This document shows, in pieces, positions 1 through 10,085 of a stretch of DNA of 64,000 bases. This DNA comes from Oscillospiraceae bacterium. GTDB lineage: Bacteria > Bacillota > Clostridia > Oscillospirales > Ruminococcaceae. The notes below the pieces were generated by a model that was not told the DNA's origin, searched no databases, and saw only the letters and a program-made list of their open reading frames with translations. A program made the translations under genes and the position numbers. The stretch spans positions 21,977 to 85,976 of the forward strand of contig JAITEB010000012.1 of NCBI GenBank assembly GCA_031282245.1, read 5' to 3'. Position 1 is the first letter of the stretch. The number at the start of each line of letters is the position of its first letter.

Positions 1-1
1 C

Positions 2-2812
2 GGGCAGTTCGCCGGCGTTCACAGCGAGGATTATTTCAGATATATTATTCAAAAGGCCGAAGAAAATAAGCTTTACGTTTATGCCCTTTATGAACCTCTT
101 GCCCCTGCGCCGGACGGCTCCGAGACGGACGGAAGTCTTGCGGCAAAGCTGCAGACTTTCACCGGCGCCTCTATGGACGCGCTCAGGAGCGAAGCCGAGG
201 ATTTCGCCTCCGCATACGAACCCAGCGGCTTTATTATCACAGGCTACGACAACCCGGTGAACGGCGGCAGCTACGGCAGCTACAGCGCGTTCGGGATGTC
301 CATGGGCTTTGAAAATTACCTGCGCTCCTGCTCCGAGACGGCGGTCAGGGCCATTTCGGACACTTTGCGCGCTGTCCGGCCAAAGTTCGATATCGGGCTG
401 CTGACCGCCCCGGTTTGGGCGAACAAAGCCCAAAACCCATCCGGGAGCGATACAGAAAGCGACTATCAGCAGCTTTATGACGGCTTTGCCGACACAAGAG
501 CCTTTATTGATAAAGGCTATGTGGATTTTATATTTGTACAGGACGCGCAAACTCTGCAAAGCGCGGAGGACGACGGGGACAATTTCACCGCCGCCGCAAA
601 CTGGTGGGATGCCCTTGCTTCTCAGTATGACCTGCCGCTTTATTTTGCCCTTGACTCGGAAAACACTGACGCCGCCCTTGCCAGCCGCGTTTTCAGCTTG
701 AGCCGGCTCCCTGCGTACAAAGGGAGCGCCTTCACCTCTATAGAAAGTTTGGCGGCCAACACTGACGGCACGACGGCAAGTATTGTCGCCGCGCTGAAAG
801 GCAGTGCGGCGGAGCTTCCCTCCCCGCCCGCCGAAAGCGGAGGCGGAGCTTCCTCCTCCTCATCATCATATGCCAGCTCAACCGGCTCAAACAGTTCAAA
901 GGTCACGCAAAGCGCACCGCCGGTTTCGCGCCCCGCCGCTTCTTCTTCTGTTGCTTCTTCTTCGGCGGCGGCTTCTTCCCCGGTTTCCTCTGCGGCTTCT
1001 TCCTCGGAGAGCTTTCCCGCCTTTAAAATACTGTGGCCGCCGAATGCGGATTATACCACTGACACGCAGGAGATGACAATAACAGGTCAGGCCGACCCTG
1101 CCCAAAAGCTCTATCTTGGGGGCGAAGAAATAGCGGTTGACTCTTACGGCGATTTTTCTTACGAAGTTCTGCTGAGCATAGGACAGAATTCTTTTATTTT
1201 CAGGCAAGGCGAGAAATCCCTGACTGTCAGCGTTTTCCGTCAGATTTATTTGATCAGCGCCGTTTCACACGCCGCGGGCGCAACTTTTGCCTATGACGGC
1301 GAAAGCGTCGTAACCGTTTGGGCGGACGTTCATAATCTCTGCTCGGCCGCCGCGGTTTCTTTCAGCGGTAAAGTATACAGCCTTACGCCTGCCGACGACC
1401 CGCCGTCAAAGGACGGTTATATGCGCATGGCGGCAAAGCTTAAGCTTCCCGCCTCGAAAGATCAGCCGGTCAGCCTTGGGCTGCTTACGTTCATGGCCAA
1501 GATGGGCGACGGCGAAGAAAGGGTTGAGGGTTCGGAGATAGTCCTCAACAAAAAATCCGCCGCCGGGGAGGAAGGCGACGATACGGGCAGTCCCGCCGAA
1601 AATCCCTCGCAGGAATTCTTAGACGCATCATCCGACGAGAACTCTTCGCAGGAGGTTTCCAGTCAAGAAGAAAGACCCGGTGAGGGCGCTTCGCCGGTGA
1701 AAGCGGCGGGCAATCCGGTGAGGATTACCAAAAAATACGCCGAAACTTTCCCCGCCAACATAGTGAACGACAATTCAAGCCCGAACCTTTTCCCCCTGCC
1801 TGCGGGCGCTCTGGACCGCATCGTATCAAGTAAACTTACTTTCTATGTAGAAGCAAAAAATAAAACCATGGAGTATTACATACTCGCGAGCGGGAACAGG
1901 GTTTACGCCGAGGATCTGACAATCCTGAACGGCGTGACGCAATATACAAATATTGTAAAATCGCTCTCTATAAGCAACGACGGGTATTATACTTATGTAA
2001 AGTTTGATAATACTTCTCCGGTTTCGTATAAAATGTCGGTCAGCGGCAGCACGATAAGCGTTGAACTGCTTGACACTGTCTCGGTTTGCGGCTCTTTGAG
2101 CGGGCTGAACAAAAACCCGCTGTTTTCCTCGGCTGTGTGGTCGGGAAGCACTCTTAATCTTACGCTTAAATCAGTTCTGCTCGGCGTCACGCCGTCTTAC
2201 AACGGCAGCCAGCTTGTGCTGAAATTCCTGAACCCAGTCCCGCCCAGCCGCGCGACCGTCGTGCTTGACCCCGGGCATTCCGATTCCGACCCCGGGAGCG
2301 AAAATTCGCCCAAAGACGAGAGGGTCATGAACAGGGAACTTGCCGCGATTGTCAAATCAAAGCTGGAATCAAAAGGCGTGACTGTCAAAGTAATTCCCAC
2401 GCCGGCAAAAATTTCTCTGCAGGACCGCGTGGATTTTGCCGACAACGCTTATGCGGATCTTTTTGTCAGCATACACCACAACTCGAACCCGTCCTCCAGC
2501 CACACAGGAACAGAAGTATTTTACTTCAACCGGCAGTCGAAGGCGCTTGCGACGGTGCTGTCCATGAATGTCAGCGACGCTTTGAGCACCAAAAACAGGG
2601 GCGCGAAGTTTCAGTATTATTATGTCACGCGTCACCAGCTCTTCCCCGCCGCGCTTGTGGAATGCGGCTTTATGACCAACCCGGCCGAATATGCAAAAAT
2701 GCTCAGCGACCCGTATAAAAACGCAATGGCGCAGGGGATTGCGGACGGGATTGTTTCTTATCTCAACAGCAATTACGTTTCTTCCCCGACAGGAACGGAT
2801 CAGGCGTGGTAA
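2..2812 (+). CDS. N-acetylmuramoyl-L-alanine amidase with N-terminal glycosidase-like domain (5' end outside window)
   Basis: The reading frame is already open at base 2, so the true start and any signal peptide lie outside the window; 936 residues are visible. The C-terminal ~190 residues form an Amidase_3 domain that cleaves the amide bond between MurNAc and the stem peptide. Its zinc and catalytic positions are visible as DPGHS, the Glu in NREL, SIHHNS and ALVECGF. The first ~270 visible residues resemble the GHL10/DUF187 glycosidase-like family (motifs such as GLLTAPVW and DFIFVQ). A long Ser/Ala/Pro linker and beta-rich stretches join the two parts. The product is probably exported and acts on peptidoglycan. 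The amidase assignment is firm; the GHL10 assignment is inference from pattern. Confidence 0.88.
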   Translation, partial: GQFAGVHSEDYFRYIIQKAEENKLYVYALYEPLAPAPDGSETDGSLAAKLQTFTGASMDALRSEAEDFASAYEPSGFIITGYDNPVNGGSYGSYSAFGMSMGFENYLRSCSETAVRAISDTLRAVRPKFDIGLLTAPVWANKAQNPSGSDTESDYQQLYDGFADTRAFIDKGYVDFIFVQDAQTLQSAEDDGDNFTAAANWWDALASQYDLPLYFALDSENTDAALASRVFSLSRLPAYKGSAFTSIESLAANTDGTTASIVAALKGSAAELPSPPAESGGGASSSSSSYASSTGSNSSKVTQSAPPVSRPAASSSVASSSAAASSPVSSAASSSESFPAFKILWPPNADYTTDTQEMTITGQADPAQKLYLGGEEIAVDSYGDFSYEVLLSIGQNSFIFRQGEKSLTVSVFRQIYLISAVSHAAGATFAYDGESVVTVWADVHNLCSAAAVSFSGKVYSLTPADDPPSKDGYMRMAAKLKLPASKDQPVSLGLLTFMAKMGDGEERVEGSEIVLNKKSAAGEEGDDTGSPAENPSQEFLDASSDENSSQEVSSQEERPGEGASPVKAAGNPVRITKKYAETFPANIVNDNSSPNLFPLPAGALDRIVSSKLTFYVEAKNKTMEYYILASGNRVYAEDLTILNGVTQYTNIVKSLSISNDGYYTYVKFDNTSPVSYKMSVSGSTISVELLDTVSVCGSLSGLNKNPLFSSAVWSGSTLNLTLKSVLLGVTPSYNGSQLVLKFLNPVPPSRATVVLDPGHSDSDPGSENSPKDERVMNRELAAIVKSKLESKGVTVKVIPTPAKISLQDRVDFADNAYADLFVSIHHNSNPSSSHTGTEVFYFNRQSKALATVLSMNVSDALSTKNRGAKFQYYYVTRHQLFPAALVECGFMTNPAEYAKMLSDPYKNAMAQGIADGIVSYLNSNYVSSPTGTDQAW

Positions 2813-2826
2813 GGCGCGCAAACACA

Positions 2827-2862
2827 GGGAGTGGGGGAGATCGTTTCCGGTCCCCCACTCCC
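2827..2862. terminator. Hairpin between convergent genes
   Basis: A perfect 12-bp inverted repeat (2827-2838 with 2851-2862, 12-nt loop) lies between the amidase stop and the stop of the convergent lipoprotein gene. There is no long T-tract on either side, so it is a plausible but not classical bidirectional terminator. Confidence 0.6.
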
Positions 2863-2869
2863 TCCGCAT

Positions 2870-3466
2870 TTATTTGACCGCGAACACCCCCGAAAGTTCT
2901 TCTGAAAAATCATAGCTTGCGGAATAGCCCTTATAAGTCACAGTGACAATTTTGTCAAGAACGTACCCGTCAACCAGGTTGTTGACAATCAGACCATAGC
3001 CGTCCGGAATATTTGTTTCTGCATAGAGCGTCTCTCCGGGTTCGTATTGCATACTTGCTTTGTTATATTCCACAGACTGAACTTTGATTGCCGAGCCTAC
3101 AAAGCGCGGGATGACGATAAAGTAAGGCTTTTCGGTCTCGACGGGCTGAACCCGTTCCGGCCACGGATCGGGAAGAGCGTTTACTTCCATCCACTTCATC
3201 CGGGAACCGTCGCCATAGCTTTTGACGCCCATTAGCGCCTCTGCGGGCATTTCCTCAAAACCTGGCACTGTTAAAATAGCGGTATTGATTTCCGCTTCTG
3301 GGAATGGGTTTTCATCCGGTTTGGAAGGGTTTTCAGGCTCCCGGGAAGACAGCGCCTCCGAAGACGCTTCCGGGCTTGCTGTAAAAGCGTCCGCTATGCT
3401 TTTTGTGTAAGAGCAGCCGCAAAGCGCAACTGCGGCGGCTGCCAGGGCGCAAAGCAATTTTTTCAT
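2870..3466 (-). CDS. Putative lipoprotein of unknown function
   Basis: This 198-residue protein starts with a lipoprotein signal peptide: Lys-Lys, an Ala/Leu-rich core and the lipobox LCGC with the lipidated Cys at residue 18. A low-complexity Ser/Glu/Pro linker follows (about residues 30-60), then a ~135-residue domain I do not recognise. It should sit on the outer face of the membrane. The start ATG follows a clear GGAGG at optimal spacing. It is transcribed alone, convergent with the amidase and divergent from the DUF5685 operon, across an AT-rich 250-bp gap that also holds an 8-bp inverted repeat (3517-3524 with 3532-3539). Confidence 0.8.
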   Translation of the reverse strand: MKKLLCALAAAAVALCGCSYTKSIADAFTASPEASSEALSSREPENPSKPDENPFPEAEINTAILTVPGFEEMPAEALMGVKSYGDGSRMKWMEVNALPDPWPERVQPVETEKPYFIVIPRFVGSAIKVQSVEYNKASMQYEPGETLYAETNIPDGYGLIVNNLVDGYVLDKIVTVTYKGYSASYDFSEELSGVFAVK

Positions 3467-3716
3467 TTATATAAACCTCCAAATTTGCTTTTTCTCTGCT
3501 ATAATTATATATTAACCTTTTGCTAAAATAAAGCAAAAGCAACAAGTTTACAATTTTTTAATTGTATTTATAGGCTTTCTAGTGTAATCTTTATATGCTT
3601 TTATAAAATGACAAATTATCCCCGGCTTTTTAAAAATATATTATAATAGTTACGAAAATAAATTTTTAAAAATTTCGCTCTTTGTTTTTATGTGCGTCGC
3701 GGACAGGTGGTATAAT

Positions 3717-4604
3717 ATGTTCGGGTATATCAAAATATATAAACCGGAAATGAAAATTTCGGAATACGAACTGTATTCCTCGGTTTACTGCGGGATGTGC
3801 CGCCAGCTTGGGCGCGCTTTCGGCGCTTTTGCAAAGCTTACGCTTAACTATGACTTCGCCTTTCTCGCGCTTCTTGGCCTTGCCATAAACGAAGAGCCTA
3901 TTTGCATTGAGAGAAAAACCTGCGGAGCAAACCCGCTTCTGCGCAAAAAATGCTGCCTTGTCAACAATTCTCTTGAATACGGCGCCGATATTGCAATGCT
4001 TATGCTTTTTTATAAACTGAAAGACAATATTGACGACAGCGCCTTTATTAAAAAAATACCGTTGTATTTTCTGTATCCTTTTGCCGCGGCGGCCAGGAAC
4101 AAGGCCGGAAAGCGCCTGCCCGAAACAGACGCTCTAATATCTGAGGCCATGCTTCGTCAGCGCAGTTTGGAGCGGGAAAACTGCGATAATATCGACGCCG
4201 CTTGCGAGCCTTCGGCTTCAGCGCTTGCCGCCGTTTTTGAAGCGCTTTCCGGGAACGAAAGCCAAAAACGGGTATTGAACCGGCTGGGGTATTTGCTTGG
4301 CCGCTGGGTCTATCTGGTCGATGCGGCGGACGATTGGGAAAAAGACAAAAAAAGCGGCGGATATAATATTCTATTGCGCAAGTTCCCGGAAATCGGCGAC
4401 GCCGCGGCAGCCAGACAAAAACTGGAATTTTCGCTGAATCTGACGCTTGGGGAAATTTTCAGCGTCTTCAACCTGCTTGATACAAAAAGATTCCGCCCTA
4501 TTTTGGGCAATATAATATATACAGGTCTTCCCGAGGTTCAAAAGGCTGTTCTTGAAGGGCGCTTCCGCAAAAAAGAGCACGAGGGGAAAAAGACCGCCAT
4601 TTAA
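3717..4604 (+). CDS. DUF5685 family protein
   Basis: A 295-residue protein. I chose the ATG at 3717 because AGGTGG lies 6 nt upstream and the next residues (MFGYIKIYKPEM) match the usual start of the family. Cys-rich segments (YCGMCRQLG, CIERKTCG, KKCC) and a mainly helical composition are visible. Residues around DAADDWEKDKKSGGYN form an Asp-rich motif. Function is unknown. Family members often sit next to J-domain genes in Clostridia (recalled, not checked), as here, where a J-domain protein and a membrane protein follow in the same direction. The Asp-rich motif recalls all-helical isoprenoid synthase folds, but that is only an inference. Confidence 0.78.
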   Translation: MFGYIKIYKPEMKISEYELYSSVYCGMCRQLGRAFGAFAKLTLNYDFAFLALLGLAINEEPICIERKTCGANPLLRKKCCLVNNSLEYGADIAMLMLFYKLKDNIDDSAFIKKIPLYFLYPFAAAARNKAGKRLPETDALISEAMLRQRSLERENCDNIDAACEPSASALAAVFEALSGNESQKRVLNRLGYLLGRWVYLVDAADDWEKDKKSGGYNILLRKFPEIGDAAAARQKLEFSLNLTLGEIFSVFNLLDTKRFRPILGNIIYTGLPEVQKAVLEGRFRKKEHEGKKTAI

Positions 4605-4641
4605 AAAAAGAGCATCAATATTTTGATTTGATTATATATAA

Positions 4642-5875
<1,234 letters not shown>

Positions 5876-5886
5876 CGCGGTATAAA

Positions 5887-5928
5887 TAAAAACGTCAGCC
5901 GCCTGATCCTCGGTCTGGCGTTTTGTTT
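5887..5928 (+). terminator. Intrinsic terminator of the DUF5685/J-domain operon
   Basis: The segment AAAAACGTCAGCCG (5887 onward) pairs with CGGTCTGGCGTTTT (to 5924), with one wobble pair and a bulge, and is followed by a T-rich run. It lies just after the membrane-protein stop and before radC. Confidence 0.65.
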
Positions 5929-5952
5929 CAAAAAAGGGGTTGCTATCGTATT

Positions 5953-6663
5953 ATGCCGGCAGACCATTCGGCTCACCGAAAAAGAATCAAAGAGCAATGT
6001 CTCCAATCCGGACTTAAAAGCTTCCCCGCCCATAACAAGCTGGAAATTCTGCTTTTTCACTCCATCCCGCGGAAGGACACAAACCCCGTCGCACATGCCT
6101 TGATAGAACGCTTCGGAAGTCTTTCCGCCGTTTTTGACGCGCCTTATGGCGAGCTTTTGAAAGTGCCGGAGATCGGCGAGGCCAGCGCCTTTTTGATAAA
6201 GCTTATCCCCCAGCTTGCCGCCGCCTATATGGAGGACAAAACCGGAGGAAAAACAGTTATCCTGGACAGCCCGGAAAAGGCGGGGAAATTTCTTATTCCC
6301 AAATTTCTTGGAAAAACGAACGAATGCGTCTTTGCCGCCGCACTGGATTCTCAAAAAAGGCTGCTTTCCTGCCAGCAGGTTTTTGAGGGCGGCATATCCA
6401 GCGTTGACATATCAGTGCGGAAAATTGCGGAGCTGTGTTTGCGGGTGAGCGCGGTCTCTGTGATAGTCGCCCACAATCACCCGAACGGCATTGCCGTCCC
6501 CTCAAAAGAGGATTTGTATTCCAGCGGGAGAATAACGCTTGCGCTGGAAATGCTTGGGGTAGAGGTTGTCGACCACATGATCGTTGTTGACGACGACTAC
6601 TGCGCTCTGGGCACTTGCAGGCAGTTTGCGCAGAGCGTCTGGGGCGGGGACTTCTCTTTCTAG
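5953..6663 (+). CDS. radC: RadC-like JAB/MPN domain protein
   Basis: A 236-residue RadC-family protein. The N-terminal half is a helix-hairpin-helix region (VPEIGEASAFLIKLIPQ). The C-terminal half carries the JAMM metalloprotease motif, HNHPNG followed by the Ser and Asp of SKED, which binds zinc in this fold. Despite the name, the role of RadC in DNA repair is not established. The ATG at 5953 is used; GGGG lies 13 nt upstream, a little far. It stands alone between the upstream terminator and a convergent DUF3006 gene. Confidence 0.85.
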   Translation: MPADHSAHRKRIKEQCLQSGLKSFPAHNKLEILLFHSIPRKDTNPVAHALIERFGSLSAVFDAPYGELLKVPEIGEASAFLIKLIPQLAAAYMEDKTGGKTVILDSPEKAGKFLIPKFLGKTNECVFAAALDSQKRLLSCQQVFEGGISSVDISVRKIAELCLRVSAVSVIVAHNHPNGIAVPSKEDLYSSGRITLALEMLGVEVVDHMIVVDDDYCALGTCRQFAQSVWGGDFSF

Positions 6664-6717
6664 CTTATGCTCACCCAAAACAAGCGATATAATATAAGCA
6701 AATATTTGCGGACGCAA

Positions 6718-6951
6718 TCATTGAGAAAGCTGGTTTTTTTTGAATAAAAGCTTCTGCAAGCGCATGCTCCGCGCCTTTCTGCGCTCGGTTTCAAAGGGGT
6801 CGAGTACGACCCTGTTCTGTTCGTCCAGTGTGAAACAGTCGGTTTCGCGCGCCTCCGGCGGGAACATGCTCCGGGGCAAATCAATTTTCTTTCTGTTCTC
6901 GTCCTCGCAGACAGCCCAGTCCCCCTCAAAGCGGTCAATGCTGTAAATCAT
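6718..6951 (-). CDS. DUF3006 domain protein
   Basis: A 77-residue protein beginning MIYSIDRFEGDWAVCED, the typical start of DUF3006, a small beta-rich domain of unknown function. Its start overlaps the stop of the upstream metallo-beta-lactamase-fold gene by 4 bp (ATGA type), so the two are translationally coupled. The pairing of DUF3006 with ComEC-like hydrolases is common in Clostridia (recalled), and suggests a joint role. Confidence 0.8.
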   Translation of the reverse strand: MIYSIDRFEGDWAVCEDENRKKIDLPRSMFPPEARETDCFTLDEQNRVVLDPFETERRKARSMRLQKLLFKKNQLSQ

Positions 6952-7940
6952 TTTTTCTCCAGCTCCACTTGAATTGAATAATCGCTGATAATAAACTCTA
7001 TATTGCCGTTTAAATCAGTCCTGTAATATGGAATCTTCATAGCTTCCAGCTTCTGGATAGTCTCTTTGTGAGGGTGCCCGTATTTGTTGTCCAGGCCGCA
7101 GGAGATCGCCACATAAGAGGGTTTGACCTTGTCGAGCAGCTCCTGTGTGCTGGCGGTGCTGCTGCCGTGGTGGCCGGCAATATAAATATCCGCTTTCAGG
7201 TCTATGTTGAGGCCGATAACGGCCCGCTCGGCGGCTTTTTCGGCGTCTCCCGTGACAAGGACGCGGCGCGCGCCGAAAGTTATCATGCTGACCACCGACA
7301 TATTGTTGATCTCGTTGTATGTGGACACAGGCCCGAGAACCTCAAGATGCATTGCCCCTATGTCATAAGTATCCCCAACATTTGCCGCGGTTATACTCTT
7401 TCCCTGCTCCTGGATTAACTCAAGAACGTCAAGATAGGTGTTTGTCGTGGGAACAATGCTCTTGGGCATAGTCGGCATGATAATCTGTTTGAAATCAATC
7501 TGCCGCATAACCTCGTCCATGCCGCCGATGTGGTCGGAGTGCGGGTGTGTGCCGATAAACAGGTCGACAGAGCCGATGCCCAGCTTGTTCAGATAATTAA
7601 TAATAGTTTTCCCTGTGCCGTTTTCGCCCGCGTCGATCATAATAGTTTTACCGTTGGATACAAAAAGCGACGAACTTCCCTGGCCAACGTCGATCACATG
7701 CATCTGCATTGTTTCGGAAGGCGCGGCGACGGGAAGCTCCGACTGTCCCGCAACATCCGCGGGAGCCGCCGCGCTTGCGTTTTGTCCGGGAACTGAATTT
7801 GTCTGCGCCGGCGTGTCGGCCGGGGAATTCTGGCTGAACAGAAAATACAGGACGATAGCTATAACGGCGATAATGCCGCCGATACCCCCCATTTTCTGGC
7901 CATTTTTACTGCCGCTCTTTTTTTTGCTGTTTTGAGCCAT
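6948..7940 (-). CDS. ComEC/Rec2-like metallo-beta-lactamase fold hydrolase
   Basis: This 330-residue protein has a basic N-terminus, one membrane segment (about residues 18-36), an Ala/Pro/Ser linker, then a metallo-beta-lactamase domain from about residue 78. The metal-binding motifs are THPHSDHIGG, the Asp of VTGDAEK and the His pair in AGHHGS. It resembles the hydrolase domain of the competence protein ComEC without the channel, so a phosphodiesterase or nuclease activity outside the membrane is likely; the substrate is unknown. It is the first gene of a two-gene operon with DUF3006. Confidence 0.85.
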   Translation of the reverse strand: MAQNSKKKSGSKNGQKMGGIGGIIAVIAIVLYFLFSQNSPADTPAQTNSVPGQNASAAAPADVAGQSELPVAAPSETMQMHVIDVGQGSSSLFVSNGKTIMIDAGENGTGKTIINYLNKLGIGSVDLFIGTHPHSDHIGGMDEVMRQIDFKQIIMPTMPKSIVPTTNTYLDVLELIQEQGKSITAANVGDTYDIGAMHLEVLGPVSTYNEINNMSVVSMITFGARRVLVTGDAEKAAERAVIGLNIDLKADIYIAGHHGSSTASTQELLDKVKPSYVAISCGLDNKYGHPHKETIQKLEAMKIPYYRTDLNGNIEFIISDYSIQVELEKK

Positions 7941-8043
7941 AAGTTCTATGCCTCTCTTTCATAATATTATATATATTTTATTAAGTGGGGCGGCAAGGCC
8001 CCCCGAAAAAGCGTAAAAACAGGATGAACGCCGTCTGGGTGCT

Positions 8044-8265
8044 TTACTCCCGGGGAGTTTCCGCCTTTTTGATTGCAAAAGGCATACTTTCCGAAATGGA
8101 TTCCCGCAGCGAATTGCCCAAAACAGGGTCTCTTCCGTCGGAAGTAAAGGGGAACGGGGTATCTGTGAAAAAAACTATGTATAACGTAAATAATATTATA
8201 ACTGCCGCCGAAATCACCCCCGCATTCCACCAGCGCTTTTTTCGTGTTTCCTGGTCCGCTGACAT
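8044..8265 (-). CDS. Possible small single-span membrane protein
   Basis: A 73-residue reading frame starting MSADQETRKKRWW, with one membrane segment (about residues 14-34) after a positively charged start, which fits an N-in topology. An AAAGAAG-like ribosome site lies about 10-15 nt upstream. It lies between the metallo-beta-lactamase gene and the GH13 gene on the same strand. I do not recognise the family, and short size makes a chance frame possible, although the charge-then-hydrophobic layout favours a real gene. Confidence 0.45.
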   Translation of the reverse strand: MSADQETRKKRWWNAGVISAAVIILFTLYIVFFTDTPFPFTSDGRDPVLGNSLRESISESMPFAIKKAETPRE

Positions 8266-8400
8266 TATTTTCAACTTCTTTCACAAATTTATTGTGAATA
8301 AATTATAACATATATGACCTGAAAAATCAAAATATAATTATAAAAAATGAGTAAATTTATACAGAACTCTGATACACATGTAATTTGTATTTAAAACTTG

Positions 8401-8428
8401 CAGGGGGCGGAAAATCATCCGCCCTCTG
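8401..8428 (-). terminator. Probable terminator of the GH1-GH13 operon
   Basis: An 11-bp stem with one mismatch (8401-8411 with 8418-8428) just beyond the GH13 stop at 8434. On the minus strand it is followed by a moderately T-rich run. Confidence 0.5.
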
Positions 8429-8433
8429 TGTTT

Positions 8434-10053
8434 TTATAAATTTTTTTTAATAACCCGCGCCTCATACGGTTCAAGCCAGGCATTCTGTTCTGTGCGGCCT
8501 GTGTTCGAGATAATTATCTCGCCGGGGAAAAGCGCGGTTTTTCTTTTTTTGGAAAAATTCAAAAGCGTGATAAGGCTTTCCCCGTCAAGCTCCCGCGCGA
8601 AAGCCATCACGTCCCTGTCGGCGTAAAGCGGCTTGAAAGCGCCGTATTTAAGCGTCGCGCTGGAAGCCCTAAGCGCAAGCATTTTCTTGTAGTAGCTCAG
8701 CACGGAATCAGGATCGTCTTTTTGAGCGTCGTAATTAATGCGCGCGTAATTTGAATTTATGCCCAGCCAGGGCGTTCCGGAAGTAAAACCCGCGCCGGTT
8801 TGGGCGCTCCATTGAACGGGCGTTCTTGCATTGTCGCGCGAGGCCGTCCGGATAAGCTCCCAGCGGAAAGCCGCCGGAATCCGCATTTTTTTCGCAAGGG
8901 CGTAAATATTCCGGCTTTCAACATCGTTGAGCTGCTCCATGGATGTGAAGTCGAAATTAGTCATGCCGATTTCCTGCCCTTGATAAATAAAGGGCGTCCC
9001 CCGGAGAGTGAAGAGCAGAGTGGCCAGCATTTTTGCGCTTTCTTTCCAGTATTTTTTGTCGTCGCCGTAATGCGAGACAATGCGCGGCTGATCGTGGTTC
9101 TCCAGATAAACTGCGTTCCATTCAAGCCCCTGCTGCCACTTGCCCAAAACCTCCAAAAGCTTTTCCGCGCTGAAGCGCTTAGGGACATAGCGGGCAATGC
9201 GGCGGTCAACCTCCAGATGGTCAAAATAAAATAGCATGTCAAGCTCGCCGCGTTCTTTGTCGCAGAGAAGCTTCGCTTCGTCAAGCCCGACCATGGCTGT
9301 TTCGCCGACGGTGAAGCAGTCGTATTTGTCCAGAACGTCCCGGCGAAGCTCCCGCAAAATTTCGTGGTTGCGGCGCTGGGATTTATAGTGCTCGATTCCC
9401 CGCGTGATAATTGCGGGCTTGCCGTCTTTGAAAGAAGTTTTGTAAAGCAGGTTTATCACGTCGCAGCGAAAACCCCGAATTCCCTTTTCAAGCCAAAAGC
9501 GCAGTATTTCTTTCACTTCTTCAAGCACTTTCGGGTTGCGGTAATTCAAGTCCGGCTGTTTTTTGTCGAACAGATGCAGATAATATTCGCCGCGTTCTTT
9601 GTCGAACTCCCAGACGTCGCCCATAAAAAAGCCTGTCCAGTTGTTCGGGGGCGAGCCGTCCGGCTTTGGGGCTTTCCAGATATAATAATCTTTATAGTCC
9701 GGGTCACCCGCCCGGCTTTTTTTGAACCACTCGTGCTCGTCAGAAGTGTGATTTATCACCAGATCCATTATGATTTTTATGCCGCGTTTGCCGGCTTCTG
9801 AGATTAAATTCTCCATATCCCGCATTGTGCCGAACTTAGGGTTAATTGCGCGGTAGTCGCTGATGTCATAGCCGTTGTCCGCGTCCGGGGAAGCGTAAAC
9901 CGGCGAAAGCCAGATTATCCCGGCGCCAAGCGCCCTGATTTCGTCAAGGCGGGAGATAATGCCTGGGATATCGCCGACGCCGTCGCCGTTTGAATCCTGG
10001 AAGCTGCGCGGATAAATTTGGTATACGGCTTCTTCCTGCCACCATTTGCCCAT
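8434..10053 (-). CDS. GH13 alpha-glucosidase (oligo-1,6-glucosidase type)
   Basis: A 539-residue cytoplasmic GH13 enzyme that hydrolyses alpha-glucosidic bonds in short sugars. Visible GH13 motifs are DLVINHTSDEH, GFRCDVIN (nucleophile Asp), VGETAMV (acid/base Glu) and ENHDQPR (transition-state Asp). The length matches the MalL/TreC/oligo-1,6-glucosidase group. The motifs do not settle whether isomaltose, trehalose-6-phosphate or sucrose is the substrate. The ATG follows CGGAGG. It is downstream of a GH1 gene, 32 bp away, and is probably co-transcribed with it. Confidence 0.88.
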   Translation of the reverse strand: MGKWWQEEAVYQIYPRSFQDSNGDGVGDIPGIISRLDEIRALGAGIIWLSPVYASPDADNGYDISDYRAINPKFGTMRDMENLISEAGKRGIKIIMDLVINHTSDEHEWFKKSRAGDPDYKDYYIWKAPKPDGSPPNNWTGFFMGDVWEFDKERGEYYLHLFDKKQPDLNYRNPKVLEEVKEILRFWLEKGIRGFRCDVINLLYKTSFKDGKPAIITRGIEHYKSQRRNHEILRELRRDVLDKYDCFTVGETAMVGLDEAKLLCDKERGELDMLFYFDHLEVDRRIARYVPKRFSAEKLLEVLGKWQQGLEWNAVYLENHDQPRIVSHYGDDKKYWKESAKMLATLLFTLRGTPFIYQGQEIGMTNFDFTSMEQLNDVESRNIYALAKKMRIPAAFRWELIRTASRDNARTPVQWSAQTGAGFTSGTPWLGINSNYARINYDAQKDDPDSVLSYYKKMLALRASSATLKYGAFKPLYADRDVMAFARELDGESLITLLNFSKKRKTALFPGEIIISNTGRTEQNAWLEPYEARVIKKNL

Positions 10054-10085
10054 TTTTGTGAACCTCCGTTCAGGTATTTTTTATA

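Noticed and set aside
7987..8002. GGGGC...GCCCC hairpin as a terminator of the small membrane gene
   Set aside because: The stem is only 5 bp and no T-tract follows in either useful direction.
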